Positions 1-8,374 of a stretch of 64,000 nt of DNA are shown here, piece after piece. Position 1 is the stretch's first letter. Each line of letters opens with the position of its first letter. The stretch covers positions 620,001 to 684,000 of the forward strand of contig NZ_JHZY01000002.1 of assembly GCF_000687915.1 (NCBI RefSeq). Reading direction: 5' to 3'. The notes under the pieces were generated by a model. It worked only from the letters and a program-made list of their open reading frames with translations, did no database searches and was not told the DNA's origin. The translations under genes and the position numbers were made by a program. This DNA is from Leeuwenhoekiella sp. MAR_2009_132 (lineage in GTDB: Bacteria > Bacteroidota > Bacteroidia > Flavobacteriales > Flavobacteriaceae).

Positions 1-493
1 CAAGCCCGTGTTTTGCAAGAACCAGAAAATTTGCCAATTTGAGCAGTTCATCTTCATTTGTGTAACCACTTATTTTCAATTTTTCAATGAAAAGATCTTT
101 AAGTGAATTCATAAACGTACTCATTAATTCATTTACTATTGGGTCATCACTTTCTGAGAATTCATTATAGGTATTAGTAAGTAAACAACCTTTTTCAGCT
201 TCCTTCTCAGAGCTTATTTCAACAGAATCATAAAAAAACTGTTTGATATCATCAACACCTTGTGTGGCATTTTTAAACTTCTCAAACATCGCTGCCACTC
301 TAGATTTGTAACATTTTAAACTTTCTAAAAAAAGACCGTGTTTGCTTCCAAAGCTTGAATAAATAGAAAATTTATTAATGCCCATTTCTTTCTCAAGCAT
401 TTGCATAGACGTATTTTCATAGCCCTTACGCCAAAACAAATTCATTGCCTTGGTAAGCACTTCTTCTTCTATATATTGTTTTTTACGAGCCAT
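1..493 (-). CDS. TetR/AcrR-family transcriptional regulator (C-terminus cut by window edge)
   Basis: The minus-strand reading frame begins at the ATG at 493 (MARKKQYIEEEVLTKAMNLF) and runs off the window without a stop, so about 164 residues are visible. Residues 1-50 form a TetR-type helix-turn-helix: an amphipathic helix, then WRKGYENTSMQML and a recognition segment NKFSIYSSFGSKHGLF. The rest is the helical ligand-binding domain. The family are usually one-component repressors that release DNA on binding a small molecule. The nearest gene, the SGNH hydrolase at 591-1796, reads in the same direction and lies upstream, so a link is possible but not shown. Family assignment is firm; the ligand is unknown. 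Confidence 0.88.
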   Translation of the reverse strand, partial: MARKKQYIEEEVLTKAMNLFWRKGYENTSMQMLEKEMGINKFSIYSSFGSKHGLFLESLKCYKSRVAAMFEKFKNATQGVDDIKQFFYDSVEISSEKEAEKGCLLTNTYNEFSESDDPIVNELMSTFMNSLKDLFIEKLKISGYTNEDELLKLANFLVLAKHGL

Positions 494-590
494 TTATTTT
501 AAATCCGATGTAAAACTAACCATTCGTTTAGTTTCGACAAGAATCTTTAACAACAAATTAATTTTTTTGAATTTAAATATAGGAATGAAC

Positions 591-1796
591 TTAATTCTCT
601 TTCATTGAGAAAAGATTTAGATTAACAGATTTCCCCAGTAAGACATACCCTTCAATATTGGGGTGTAACCAGTCTTCAGTATAGTTTTTTAATATCTTTT
701 CAGGGTCAGCGGGGTCTCTTAGGATTTTGTCAAAATCTATATAAGCATCAAAATTACCAGGAGTTCTAATCCACTTATTTACATTTTTTCTAACAATTTC
801 GTGAGCTTTAGAATAATGTCCACTGCCTTTAAATGGGGTAATCGTTGCACCATAAATTTTTATGTTTTGAGCACGTGCATCGGTTATAATTTTGTGATAC
901 GCTTTTATAATTTCGTCTGCTGAAGCGTTGGAATAAATGTCATTGGTGCCATAAAATACAATTATATATTTTATACCTGTCTGTGCCAGTAAATCGTCTT
1001 TATATCTGTCTATGCCAGAGCCTATAAGTGTAGAACCGCCAATACCTAAATTTAATACTCCAATTTTTTTTGTTCGGGAATCATTCAGCAATTGCTGCGA
1101 AAAAATATCAGGCCATCTGTTTTGTAAACCTCCCGAAAGTCCATAACCATCTGTAATTGAGTCTCCCAAAATACCAATACAGGCCGAAGGTTCTTGAGTT
1201 AAAACATCTATAGCGCTTATATGAAACCAATGCGCAGTTATTGTAGGACTATTAAATGTTCTTAATGAAGTCTGATCACCCGGAAGAATATAAGAGTCTG
1301 TACGTGAGGCAACGTGGCTGGTAATACTAGATGATTCATCTAAATTACCATAAAAAGTAGTGATAGCGATATGCATACCCGGCTTTAATGCAAAAGCTAC
1401 AGGGTCTGAAACTTGAGTGTCAAAAGGAGCTATAGTAATTGCAGTGTTTCCATTAAATTTTAAAGAAGTTAATGTGGTTGAATCAATAGCACTTCCCCCT
1501 TGTGAAACAGCAATGCTAACTGCTTGAAGAGTAAGTGATTCAGGACTGGTTTTGTTTGAAAACTTTAAACGTAATGTATCACCACCTATAGATACACGTA
1601 CCACCTGGCGCAGCGTATTATTAGTTAAATAGGGAGGAGGAGGGGTGTTTGTTGATCCGGCTGCATAAGGTGCACAACTCCAGGTTGCTACCCAATTACC
1701 ATTTTGACCTAAACCAGAGAAAGTAGTTAATATAGAGACTAATAAAACAAATAGTACTTGTTTACTATATTTTTTGAAATTTAAATAACTTGTCAT
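591..1796 (-). CDS. Secreted SGNH/GDSL-family hydrolase
   Basis: The 401-residue protein has an N-terminal signal segment (residues ~12-30, hydrophobic, ending near GLGQN), so it should act outside the inner membrane. Residues ~35-200 look like a beta-rich accessory domain. The catalytic domain follows: block I CIGILGDSITDGYG (nucleophile Ser), an oxyanion Gly in NLGIGGST, block III FYGTNDI (Asn), and block V DWLHPNIEGY with the Asp and His of the triad. Such enzymes remove acyl groups from carbohydrates or lipids; the substrate cannot be told here. Length fits secreted SGNH esterases with an N-terminal extension. The start is the first ATG of the frame and gives a proper signal peptide. Confidence 0.85.
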   Translation of the reverse strand: MTSYLNFKKYSKQVLFVLLVSILTTFSGLGQNGNWVATWSCAPYAAGSTNTPPPPYLTNNTLRQVVRVSIGGDTLRLKFSNKTSPESLTLQAVSIAVSQGGSAIDSTTLTSLKFNGNTAITIAPFDTQVSDPVAFALKPGMHIAITTFYGNLDESSSITSHVASRTDSYILPGDQTSLRTFNSPTITAHWFHISAIDVLTQEPSACIGILGDSITDGYGLSGGLQNRWPDIFSQQLLNDSRTKKIGVLNLGIGGSTLIGSGIDRYKDDLLAQTGIKYIIVFYGTNDIYSNASADEIIKAYHKIITDARAQNIKIYGATITPFKGSGHYSKAHEIVRKNVNKWIRTPGNFDAYIDFDKILRDPADPEKILKNYTEDWLHPNIEGYVLLGKSVNLNLFSMKEN

Positions 1797-1954
1797 ATTT
1801 AATTCTATAATATACTGTCTAAATTATACCAACTACTAATATCGGTTTTTTAATAGTTAGATTTTAATCTTCTAGCATTGAATTATATACATCCTAAGTA
1901 TTACTCTCCGTAACTATTAGGATTATTCTTTTATTTCCAAACCTATATTAAATA

Positions 1955-2344
1955 CTATTTTACAACCGTAACTTCTAATTCTACTTTTAATGTCTCAAAA
2001 AGACTTTTTACTTCTAATACAGTACTTGCCTGTTTAATGTTATGTTCAGTTATCCAATTTTGGAAAACATCAAAACACGTGAATAGCTCTTCAGATGAAG
2101 TTGTATAAATATTTAATCTTACAATGTTTTCACACGCATATCCCGCTTCCTTTATAACTCTTTCTAAATTTTCTATGGAGTGAATTAATTGAGCTTTCAT
2201 GTTAGAAGTGCTTGATTTGCCATTATCATCTATTGCTGTTTGCCCAGAAATATAGAGTGTACCTTCTGGCTTTGTAACTTCGACGGCTTGTGCATAACTT
2301 CTTTCGTTTTGCCATTTCCACGGATTGATGATTCGTTTTTCCAT
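1955..2344 (-). CDS. RidA/YjgF-family protein
   Basis: A 129-residue protein of normal length for the YjgF/YER057c/UK114 family. Visible family features are the early LYISGQTAID segment, the central helix with AQLIHSIENLERVIKEAGY, NIVRLNIYTT, and a C-terminal strand VKSLFETLKVELEVTVVK. RidA proteins are small trimeric cytosolic enzymes that hydrolyse reactive enamine/imine intermediates from PLP enzymes. The conserved arginine of true RidA (usually in an SRxxV context before the last strand) is not evident here; the corresponding stretch reads QASTVLEVKSL. This is therefore more likely a Rid paralogue than the archetypal deaminase. It is followed upstream by a Crp-type regulator in the same orientation. 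Confidence 0.82.
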   Translation of the reverse strand: MEKRIINPWKWQNERSYAQAVEVTKPEGTLYISGQTAIDDNGKSSTSNMKAQLIHSIENLERVIKEAGYACENIVRLNIYTTSSEELFTCFDVFQNWITEHNIKQASTVLEVKSLFETLKVELEVTVVK

Positions 2345-2465
2345 TTTTTCTTCTTTTTTCTTTTGTATTAATGTTGAACTAGGAGTTGATACTCTAATTG
2401 CAAATATTTGAATACTCGTATTACTTGGGCGTGACCTATGTCACAATAATAAAGAAGTGCAGATA

Positions 2466-3029
2466 TTAAGAAGAAAGTCGGCTAAGTGTCTCACGCGAAA
2501 CTCCTAAATATGAAGCTAAAAGAGTTTTAGGAACTCGCTGAAATAATAAAGGATATTGGTTGAGAAGTTGTTCATAGCGTTCTTTAGCACTTGATGTTAA
2601 AAAAGATAAAATTCTATTTTGTGAAGCTATATGTCCTGAATTAGATTTTTCAAGAAAGAACTGTTTCATTTTGGGTGATTCTGCTGCTAATTTTTGATAA
2701 TTAGCAAAGCTCAATGAAAATACGGTAGTGTCTTCTATGCACTGTAAGGACATTTTAGCATTAGTTTGCGAGAAATAAGCTGAGAAATCACTTTCCCACC
2801 AGTCTTCCATCGCAAAGGAAACAATATGTTGTTTTCCATTTTTGTCATCGTAAACTAATTTCAAAAGCCCGGTAACAATTAAATAACAAAACTTTACCTG
2901 ATCTCCTTCGTGAATAAGAAAATCATTTTTTTTAAATGTTTCAAATGAGAAATGTGATAGAATATGTGCGAACTCATCATCTCTAAGCAGTATTATATTT
3001 TCAATATGTGCTCTTAATTTTTCTTTCAT
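2466..3029 (-). CDS. Crp/Fnr-family transcriptional regulator
   Basis: A protein of about 187 residues with a cyclic-nucleotide-binding-type beta-barrel (roughly 15-125, including FLIHEGDQVKFCYLIVTGLLKL) and a C-terminal helix-turn-helix (TLLASYLGVSRETLSRLSS). It ends right after the recognition helix, as many Bacteroidota members of this family do. I start it at the ATG at 3029; a TTG codon just before it could extend it by one residue. There is no cysteine cluster like that of Fnr. It lies upstream of the RidA-like gene in the same direction with a 121 bp gap, so it may control that gene, but this is inference. Confidence 0.86.
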   Translation of the reverse strand: MKEKLRAHIENIILLRDDEFAHILSHFSFETFKKNDFLIHEGDQVKFCYLIVTGLLKLVYDDKNGKQHIVSFAMEDWWESDFSAYFSQTNAKMSLQCIEDTTVFSLSFANYQKLAAESPKMKQFFLEKSNSGHIASQNRILSFLTSSAKERYEQLLNQYPLLFQRVPKTLLASYLGVSRETLSRLSS

Positions 3030-3237
3030 CAAACTAGAATTCTAATTTTTTATCCCACTTGTCAAAGAGATTCCCAATGGTCTAATATAAGAATAGTTGC
3101 AGATCAAAAAGTATTAAGGCTTTAGTTATGCACAGACTATTGTTACATTCATTTAATTTAGATTAAGCACTTAAACCGCTATTGTTTTTATCAATTATTG
3201 AGTACTGGCTTACTATATTTCGTTTTTCTAATTAAAT

Positions 3238-4149
3238 TCAATTGAAGCTTTTTCTAAATTCTAAGGGCGTCATTGCTGTTTTTTGCTTGAATAATTTGCC
3301 AAATGATTGTGGATGTTCAAAACCTAATTTGTAAGCTATTTCATTAACGGAAAGTCCGGTAGTTGATAGTTTTTCCTTTGCCAGTTTTATTATTTTTTCG
3401 TGTATAAACGATTGTGTGCTTTTTCCAGTGATTGTTTTTAAAAGTCTTGTCAAATAATTGGGAGACACATTGAGTCTATTAGCTATTCTTTCAACTGTAG
3501 GTAAGCCATTACGTTTCAACATTTCATCTCTAAGCAAATCATTTAAAATAAATTCAAATTGATCTAAAATTGTGTGGTTAGCCTTTTTGCGTGTAATAAA
3601 TTGACGTTGATAAAACCGTTTTGTATATGTTAATAAAAGCTCTAAATGTGAAATAATTACATCTTGACTAAAATTATCAATATTTGAGTTATACTCTTGA
3701 TAAATATCTTCCATAATCCGAATAAGCATTTTTTCTTCTTTTTCAGAAAGATGCAATGCCTCGTTCAACTGGTAGTCAAAAAAGTCATAGTTTTTAATTT
3801 TGTTAGCCAAAGCTGTATTCCATAAAAAATCTGGATGAAAGAGAAGTAACCATCCAGAATGATTCAGTTCGTTGTTTTCAACTTCAATAGCCATTACTTG
3901 ATTGGGTGCTACAAATGCTAGAACACCTTCATCAAAATCATACTCTTGCTGGCCATATCTCATTTTTCCTTCGTATAAGCGTTTTAATGCGATGCAATAA
4001 AAGCCGTGCGTTACATGTATAGAAGTACCAGTTTTATGTTTGATATCCTCAAAATTAATGACGCTCACTAGGGGATGTTGTGGGCTTGCGAGATTATTAA
4101 TTTTATGGTACTCGTTAATACTATGAATATGAACAATGTGTTTTGACAT
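3238..4149 (-). CDS. AraC-family transcriptional regulator
   Basis: 303 residues. An N-terminal cupin-like sensing domain (residues ~30-150, with GVLAFVAPNQVMAIE) is followed by a linker and a C-terminal AraC double helix-turn-helix (~200-303: VERIANRLNVSPNYLTRLLK and the second helix pair LSVNEIAYKLGFEHPQSFGKLFKQ). It begins 8 bp after the end of the upstream NAD(P)-binding protein gene, so the two are almost surely one transcript, and the regulator probably governs its neighbour. Ligand unknown. Confidence 0.88.
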   Translation of the reverse strand: MSKHIVHIHSINEYHKINNLASPQHPLVSVINFEDIKHKTGTSIHVTHGFYCIALKRLYEGKMRYGQQEYDFDEGVLAFVAPNQVMAIEVENNELNHSGWLLLFHPDFLWNTALANKIKNYDFFDYQLNEALHLSEKEEKMLIRIMEDIYQEYNSNIDNFSQDVIISHLELLLTYTKRFYQRQFITRKKANHTILDQFEFILNDLLRDEMLKRNGLPTVERIANRLNVSPNYLTRLLKTITGKSTQSFIHEKIIKLAKEKLSTTGLSVNEIAYKLGFEHPQSFGKLFKQKTAMTPLEFRKSFN

Positions 4150-4157
4150 TTATCATT

Positions 4158-5036
4158 CTATTTATTGTACAATGTAGCAAATTCATTTGCGAAGTCTAAA
4201 AGACTCTCACGACCCATCTCTGAGGGTTTATTGTTTTCATAATTTTCAGTCAGCCTACCATTCTTTAAACTGTGATACATTTCAGTAAATAGACTGGCTA
4301 TGTGGGTAGGTATTCCATTTTGTTCCATTCCTTTTTTTATGTCTTCGTCTGATACTATTGTCCACTTCAAATCTGGTTTACCCATTGCTTGACCCAATGC
4401 CGTTGCAATTTCCTGTCCGGTATGTTCTGAACTTGCAATATATCTAAACAAACTACTTTGATTGTTTTCTAATTCATAAGTTGCTACCTCTGCTATGTCT
4501 TTTGGCGAAACAAGTGGAAATTTAGTTGTACCGTAATTGGCTAAAATTTGACCGGTATATTTTATCATATCAATGTAATTATTGAGATTGTAGTAAAAGT
4601 AGGTTGGTCTTAATATGGTCAGACTTATTTTCGGTAGTTGTTTGATGATTTCTTCTGAAAAATGCGAACCCAATATTGGTCCTGTTCCATAATTGAGGTG
4701 CCCTCCAAAACTACTTAAAAGTACAACTCGGTAAACTCCTGTTGTTTCAATTGCTTTTGCAAAATTTGTACTTGTTTGTCTGTAATATTCTCTGATATCA
4801 GGTTGTGTGTAATCCGGTGGATTCATTAAGAAAACAGCATCTGCACCAGAAAAAGCAGCAATTAAAAAATCTAAATCCTGTAAAGAGCCAATTTGGGGTT
4901 TACAGTTGATGTTTTCAATTTCCGCCTTTCGTTCTACTGAGTGACTTATAATTGTTACTTCGTGACCTTTTTTAATAAGGTTTTCAGCAAGTGTTTTCCC
5001 GATGTTTCCTAATGAACTTGTAAGTGTTATTTTCAT
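4158..5036 (-). CDS. NmrA-like NAD(P)-binding family protein
   Basis: The start is placed at the ATG at 5036 (MKITLTSSLGNIGKTLAENL), which puts a Rossmann nucleotide-binding strand at the very N-terminus; an upstream ATG at 5063 would add nine unlikely residues. The glycine motif is SSLGNIGKT rather than the usual GATGxxG. Later segments fit NmrA/HSCARG-like proteins: VFLMNPPDY, VVLLSSFGG, LTILRPTYFYYNL and VSPKDIAEVATYEL. These bind NAD(P)(H) and act as redox sensors or reductases. It is the first gene of a likely two-gene operon with the AraC regulator at 3238-4149. Confidence 0.8.
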   Translation of the reverse strand: MKITLTSSLGNIGKTLAENLIKKGHEVTIISHSVERKAEIENINCKPQIGSLQDLDFLIAAFSGADAVFLMNPPDYTQPDIREYYRQTSTNFAKAIETTGVYRVVLLSSFGGHLNYGTGPILGSHFSEEIIKQLPKISLTILRPTYFYYNLNNYIDMIKYTGQILANYGTTKFPLVSPKDIAEVATYELENNQSSLFRYIASSEHTGQEIATALGQAMGKPDLKWTIVSDEDIKKGMEQNGIPTHIASLFTEMYHSLKNGRLTENYENNKPSEMGRESLLDFANEFATLYNK

Positions 5037-5246
5037 TTTATTATATTCATTTGTGAGCAACAAAATTCTAATAACGCTTATGTATTGATGTAGTCAAATT
5101 AGGCTTTTCTCAAGCCAAATTTGATAATTTCATTATGTCAAGGAGTTAAACACATCTTTTTTAAATGTCTAGTCAAAAAATACGGCTACAGGTTTAAATT
5201 AAGTTACGCCTGATTTTAAGTACCCTATCTGGCTTTAAGATACCCT
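5037..5246. other. Intergenic stretch at the junction between chromosome and array, no gene seen
   Basis: No convincing reading frame on either strand. The piece holds the probable upstream region of the NmrA-like gene and then passes into insertion-sequence remains at about 5247. It marks the low-coordinate boundary between ordinary genes and the accessory region. Confidence 0.5.
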
Positions 5247-5345
5247 AAAATTCAGCTCTCCGCCATTGCCTACAACTTCAAAAAATACCTGCAGTTTATT
5301 GAAAAACGCGTAAAAGTGGGGCAGGGATGCTCGGCTTGTTTTTAA
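5247..5345 (+). pseudogene. C-terminal fragment of an IS1182-type transposase
   Basis: Read on the + strand this gives about 32 codons including AIAYNFKKYLQFI and ending CSACF-stop. The AYN(L/F)KKYL segment is typical of the last residues of IS1182-like DDE transposases. Everything upstream of it is missing, so this is only a relic. The 160 bp that follow are the non-coding right end of the same element and recur at 6591-6743. Confidence 0.6.
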
Positions 5346-5495
5346 AGTTCACAATAACGCCAAATCAAGAGTATAAGTCCATTTTAAAGAGACTTCATTC
5401 TGCTAATTTACAAACGATATAAAACTAGAAAACCGCTTAAAAGCGGTTTAAATACGTGATATTTTCTAAGAATTAAAGGCTTGTGCAACGGTTAA
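5334..5495 (+). repeat. IS1182-like right-end remnant, copy 1
   Basis: About 160 bp starting GCTTGTTTTTAAAGTTCAC and ending near GGCTTGTGCAACGGTTA. It is about 90% identical by eye to 6591-6743. It contains a perfect stem, AAACCGCTTAAAAGCGGTTT at 5430-5449, that could act as a terminator. The end next to GTGCAA is probably the element's outer end. Confidence 0.7.
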
Positions 5496-5510
5496 CGGGT
5501 TTAGGCACAG

Positions 5511-6144
5511 TTATTTTAGTTTAAATATTTCTTCTCCAATTTCTTTTTCAATCAATTCATTCGCCAAATAAGTTATTTTAAATTCCTCCGTTTTGATTGA
5601 AAATTTTAGATAAGGTCTTTTGGCAAGCCCATAATATTCATTCAAATAGAAATCGTTGTGGTCAGAATATAATTCGGGATTGATTTTCGGACTTTCGGAA
5701 TTGTAGCAATAATTCAAAGTCACATTTTGATTGTATATGCTAATAGCTTTGAATTCATAACACTCACAATCTAAATTCATTATTTTCTGATTTTTGATTT
5801 TCCCTTTACTCAATAATTTAAGAGAGTTTTCTCTTGTGTCCAAAGAGTCAACTTGAGAATTGTTTTTGTTCGTAAAATAGAGTTTAGCTTTTTTCGCAAA
5901 ATAATATTGTGAATCAGCTCCAAATTCAGCACTATTCAGATGAACTCTACGGAAGTTTCCATTTACAGAGTAATACATTAATAAACTGTCTCCATATTTG
6001 TCATTCAATTGTTTTTGAAATCCTTCTGGGGCTAATTCAGTTGTTGTGATTTCGGTTGAGAACTTTATAACCCTCAAAGTTGTTTTGTCCGTTTGAACTA
6101 CAACTTGTTAAAATCAAAAAAGCTAATATTATTAATCTGTTCAT
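5511..6144 (-). pseudogene. Lipoprotein gene of unknown function, frameshifted near its start
   Basis: An ATG at 6144 opens a lipoprotein signal (MNRLIILAFLILTSCSSNG, lipobox LTSC), but that frame stops after about 35 codons. The long frame that follows, which runs to the stop at 5511 with about 188 codons, is one base out of register around 6075-6085. The most natural reading is one outer-membrane or periplasmic lipoprotein of about 210 residues with a one-base deletion after codon 22. The body has no motif I recognise; it is rich in Asn, Lys and Tyr. An IS3 end abuts the gene 10 bp upstream of the start codon, at 6155, so it may also lack a promoter. Confidence 0.65.
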
Positions 6145-6154
6145 TTGTCTTGTA

Positions 6155-6596
6155 CTGAAATAGGTTGACCAGTTACCGGTTTACTATTTTATTTTTATTG
6201 AGTTACTAATATCGGTATTTTTCTGTATTGTCTGTAATTATGATTTTGATTTGAGTGAGTGAGGTTTGGAGTTTTAAATTCCAGGCTGTAGTGCATTCGT
6301 TTGGAGTTGTATATTTTAACTGCTTTTTTAACCATTTTCTGAGCTAGTTTAAGATTCACAATTGTTTTACCCAATCCAAATACCTGTTTTAATATTCCGT
6401 TTATTCGTTCGGCTACGGCATTCTCATATGAGTCGTATTGCTGAGTCATACTTATGTTAATCTGGTTTAATTCAGCAAAAGAGGTATAAGTAGGATTACA
6501 GTATTGCAACCCGCAGTCTGAATGGTGAATGAGCTTTTGATGTGGGTAGTTGCGTTGTGTTAATGCCATTTGCAGGGCATCTATGCAGAGGCTTGT
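6155..6596 (-). mobile_element. Truncated IS3-family element (transposase C-terminus only)
   Basis: The left terminal repeat CTGAAATAGGTTGACC at 6155 and the following sequence match the complete IS at 11064-12389. Within it, 6195-6569 encodes about 124 residues equal to the end of that element's OrfB, keeping HHSDCGLQYCN and NAVAERINGILKQVFGL. The relic stops at about 6590, where it joins IS1182-like right-end sequence at a shared GCTTGTTTT. The element is inactive because it lacks OrfA, most of the catalytic domain and one terminal repeat. Confidence 0.85.
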
Positions 6597-6743
6597 TTTT
6601 AAAGTTCACGATGACGTTAAATCAGGAATATAAGTACATTTTAAAGAGACTTCATTCTGCTAATTTACAAACGATATAAAACTAGAAAACCGCCTAAAAG
6701 CGGTTTAAATAAGTGATATTTTCTAAGAATTAAAGGCTTGTGC
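6591..6743 (+). repeat. IS1182-like right-end remnant, copy 2
   Basis: Second copy of the sequence at 5334-5495, with the stem AAACCGCCTAAAAGCGGTTT at 6687-6706. It is fused directly to the IS3 fragment, so the two IS relics were joined by deletion or recombination. Confidence 0.7.
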
Positions 6744-6776
6744 AAGGGTTACCGGTGTTGGGCATTAATACTTTTT

Positions 6777-7100
6777 TCAGTCCACAAAGGTTTCTTTTAT
6801 TACTTCTTTGCATTTTTCAATTTCCGATTTTGTTAGACTTTCAAAAACTCGAATTATTCTGGTTTTATCAACTGTGCGAATTTGGTCGATTACAATCATT
6901 CCCTTTTTTCCGTTGTGTTTTACTGAAACTCTAGTCGGATATTGTTTCAAGCTAGTTGTCATTGGCGCAAGTACGATTGTATTCAAATATCTATTCATTT
7001 CATTTGGCGAAACGATAACACAAGGTCTTGTCTTTTTAATTTCACTTCCAGTTGTTGGGTCAAGGTTTACAAGAACAATTGAATATTGTTTTAAATCCAT
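6777..7100 (-). CDS. mazF: MazF/PemK-type toxin (endoribonuclease)
   Basis: 107 residues, the usual MazF length. The fold is clear from IVLVNLDPTTGSEIKKTRPC (the loop and conserved Arg-Pro), VIVSPNEMNR, TIVLAPMTTSLKQYPTRV (the Thr/Ser catalytic strand) and GMIVIDQIRTVDKTRI. Family members cleave single-stranded mRNA at short motifs and are blocked by a MazE partner. It overlaps the MazE-like gene upstream by 10 bp, so the two are translationally coupled. As a cassette at the low-coordinate edge of the array it could stabilise the region by post-segregational killing, as toxin-antitoxin cassettes are thought to do in large integrons. Confidence 0.92.
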   Translation of the reverse strand: MDLKQYSIVLVNLDPTTGSEIKKTRPCVIVSPNEMNRYLNTIVLAPMTTSLKQYPTRVSVKHNGKKGMIVIDQIRTVDKTRIIRVFESLTKSEIEKCKEVIKETFVD

Positions 7101-7336
7101 TCTTCGAGGTTTTCATCATCAAACACATCGTTCATAAGTAACTTGTCGTCTCCGTTTTCATTCATTTTTTTAAATTCTTTTTCCCAATTTTTTCTTGGTG
7201 AAGCAACTGGTTTAAGAATAATTTGTCCTTTTTCTAGAATAAGTTCAACTTTGTCCTTGATGTTATACTTTTCCAAAATGGTCTTGCTCAAACGAAGCCC
7301 TTTTGAATTTCCGATTTTTATTATTGATGTTTCCAT
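7091..7336 (-). CDS. mazE: MazE/AbrB-type antitoxin
   Basis: 81 residues. The N-terminal half is a swapped-hairpin AbrB domain: SIIKIGNSKGLRLSKTILEKYNI, then a strand with VELILEKGQIILKPV. The acidic C-terminal tail (DDKLLMNDVFDDENLEEWI) is the part that normally wraps the toxin. It should bind MazF and repress its own operon. The sequence upstream (7337-7413) has a short inverted repeat around TTACAAAGTAA that could be an operator. This cassette has room for its own promoter, unlike most others in the array. Confidence 0.92.
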   Translation of the reverse strand: METSIIKIGNSKGLRLSKTILEKYNIKDKVELILEKGQIILKPVASPRKNWEKEFKKMNENGDDKLLMNDVFDDENLEEWI

Positions 7337-7413
7337 AATTTACTAAATGTTATTACAAAGTAACTACATTTTATTGATATATTAATTGTAGTTCTCAGTT
7401 TTTAATGTTTGTC

Positions 7414-7539
7414 AACGGTCTTGGCTATGATTTCGTTGCTGGAAAATCCGCAGAATTCTTATCGCCATACTTGAAAGATAGTAAACTAGTCTGGAATTTT
7501 CGGTAGTAAATTCCGCCGCAATGAATTATAGTCGGTGTT
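7414..7539 (-). repeat. attC-like cassette site 1 (degenerate short class)
   Basis: Starts AACGGTCTTGGCTATGATTTCGTTGC and ends GCAATGAATTATAG-TCGGTGTT; these arms pair. The middle is unlike other short sites: the usual GAAAATCC hairpin is disturbed. The flank ACAAGC after its GTT belongs to the cassette at 7537-8046. Confidence 0.75.
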
Positions 7540-7562
7540 ACAAGCTGGCTTTTTTCGGTTCC

Positions 7563-8020
7563 TTATTTTTTTTTAGTCAGTTTAATGTTCATTTTATTTT
7601 GGGATATATCCTTTATAATATAAAAAGTCAAAAAAATTGATGAAATCAGAAACGGTGTACTTGTCCAAAATGCAATTTCGTAAAGCAAGTAATAATTCCA
7701 ATTTCCAGAAGATAATAAGTAAACTGAAGTCCATAAGAGTATTAATCCAAATAATCAGTTAGATTTTTTGTCCGAATATTTTTAAGAAACAAGCTTATTA
7801 TTAAAGTGAATTTACCTAAAATTGATAATATTATCACCAAAGATAATCTATCTTCAAATCCACCATTTAAATTAAATTCTATTCCGTTTTTTAGCATTAA
7901 AGGAACTGAAATAATTCCGATGACATCAATCATTCCCATAACCCCAATTCCGTGTCCAGCTCCTATTACGATGAAACAATGAATAAGTAAGGTGAAAATG
8001 ATTAGTTTTTTTATATTCAT
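7563..8020 (-). pseudogene. Small multi-pass membrane protein, frameshifted
   Basis: The first frame (8020 to 7742, 92 residues) starts MNIKKLIIFTLLIHCFIVIG and has three hydrophobic segments. It ends at a stop, but a neighbouring frame continues at once with further hydrophobic sequence (LLWTSVYLLSSGNW, IAFWTSTPFLISSIFLTFYI) to a stop at 7563. The whole would be a protein of about 150 residues with four or five membrane segments. A one-base shift near 7742-7750 therefore probably broke it; programmed shifting is less likely. Function unknown. The cassette ends are complementary (GTTACAAGC / GCTTGTAAC). Confidence 0.55.
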
Positions 8021-8043
8021 ACAGTTTTTATCAGCTTGCTTGT

Positions 8044-8164
8044 AACGGTCTAGTATAACCGTCAGTTACGGGTTAATATGCGTTAATTTTCGGTTTAGCA
8101 CTGACTTTAGCAATTCCGAGTGGATTCGGACGTAGTCGAATCCGCCGTAATTGCGGTTATACAT
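8044..8164 (-). repeat. attC-like cassette site 2 (class B), interrupted by an IS110-family element
   Basis: AACGGTCTAGTATAACCGTCAG through the inner hairpin around GGATTCGGACGTAGTCGAATCC to GCGGTTATACAT. The last bases, TGTT, are found at 9458-9461 on the other side of the IS. Nearly identical to sites 6 and 19, which show what the uninterrupted site looks like. Confidence 0.88.
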
Positions 8165-8374
8165 CTTAAGTTTGATTCTCTTTAAATTGATAGTATAAAT
8201 CAGAAAGAACAAAGAGAAGATTAAGGTTATGTTATACGCTGAAGCGTTAGACTTCGTCAACATTGATAATCCCCTCTCTTTTACTACTTCAACCACGTTC
8301 AGTTCTGTGAGGCTCGACCTCGTTTTCAAGTTGTTGTGATTAAGGTAGTATGCTCTTTCATAAAATCAGTTCTT
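8165..8374 (+). ncRNA. Possible bridge/seek RNA region of the IS110-family element
   Basis: About 210 bp of non-coding sequence between the left end of the IS and the transposase start. It holds small stems: CGCTGAAGCG at 8238-8247, GTTAGACTTCGTCAAC at 8246-8261 and GAGGCTCGACCTC at 8309-8321. In IS110 elements of the IS621 type the leader encodes a bridge RNA with loops that pair to target and donor. Position and size fit. I could not assign guide loops with certainty, although GGTTATGTTATACG at 8225-8238 resembles the target arm GGTTATAC. Confidence 0.35.

Noticed and set aside
6808..7137. Plus-strand frame of 109 codons opposite MazF
   Set aside because: Shadow of the mazEF genes, with no start context or family pattern of its own.
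8066..8329. Minus-strand reading frame of 87 codons
   Set aside because: It runs across attC-like site 2 into the IS110 leader; its sequence is explained by those two elements and shows no protein-like pattern.
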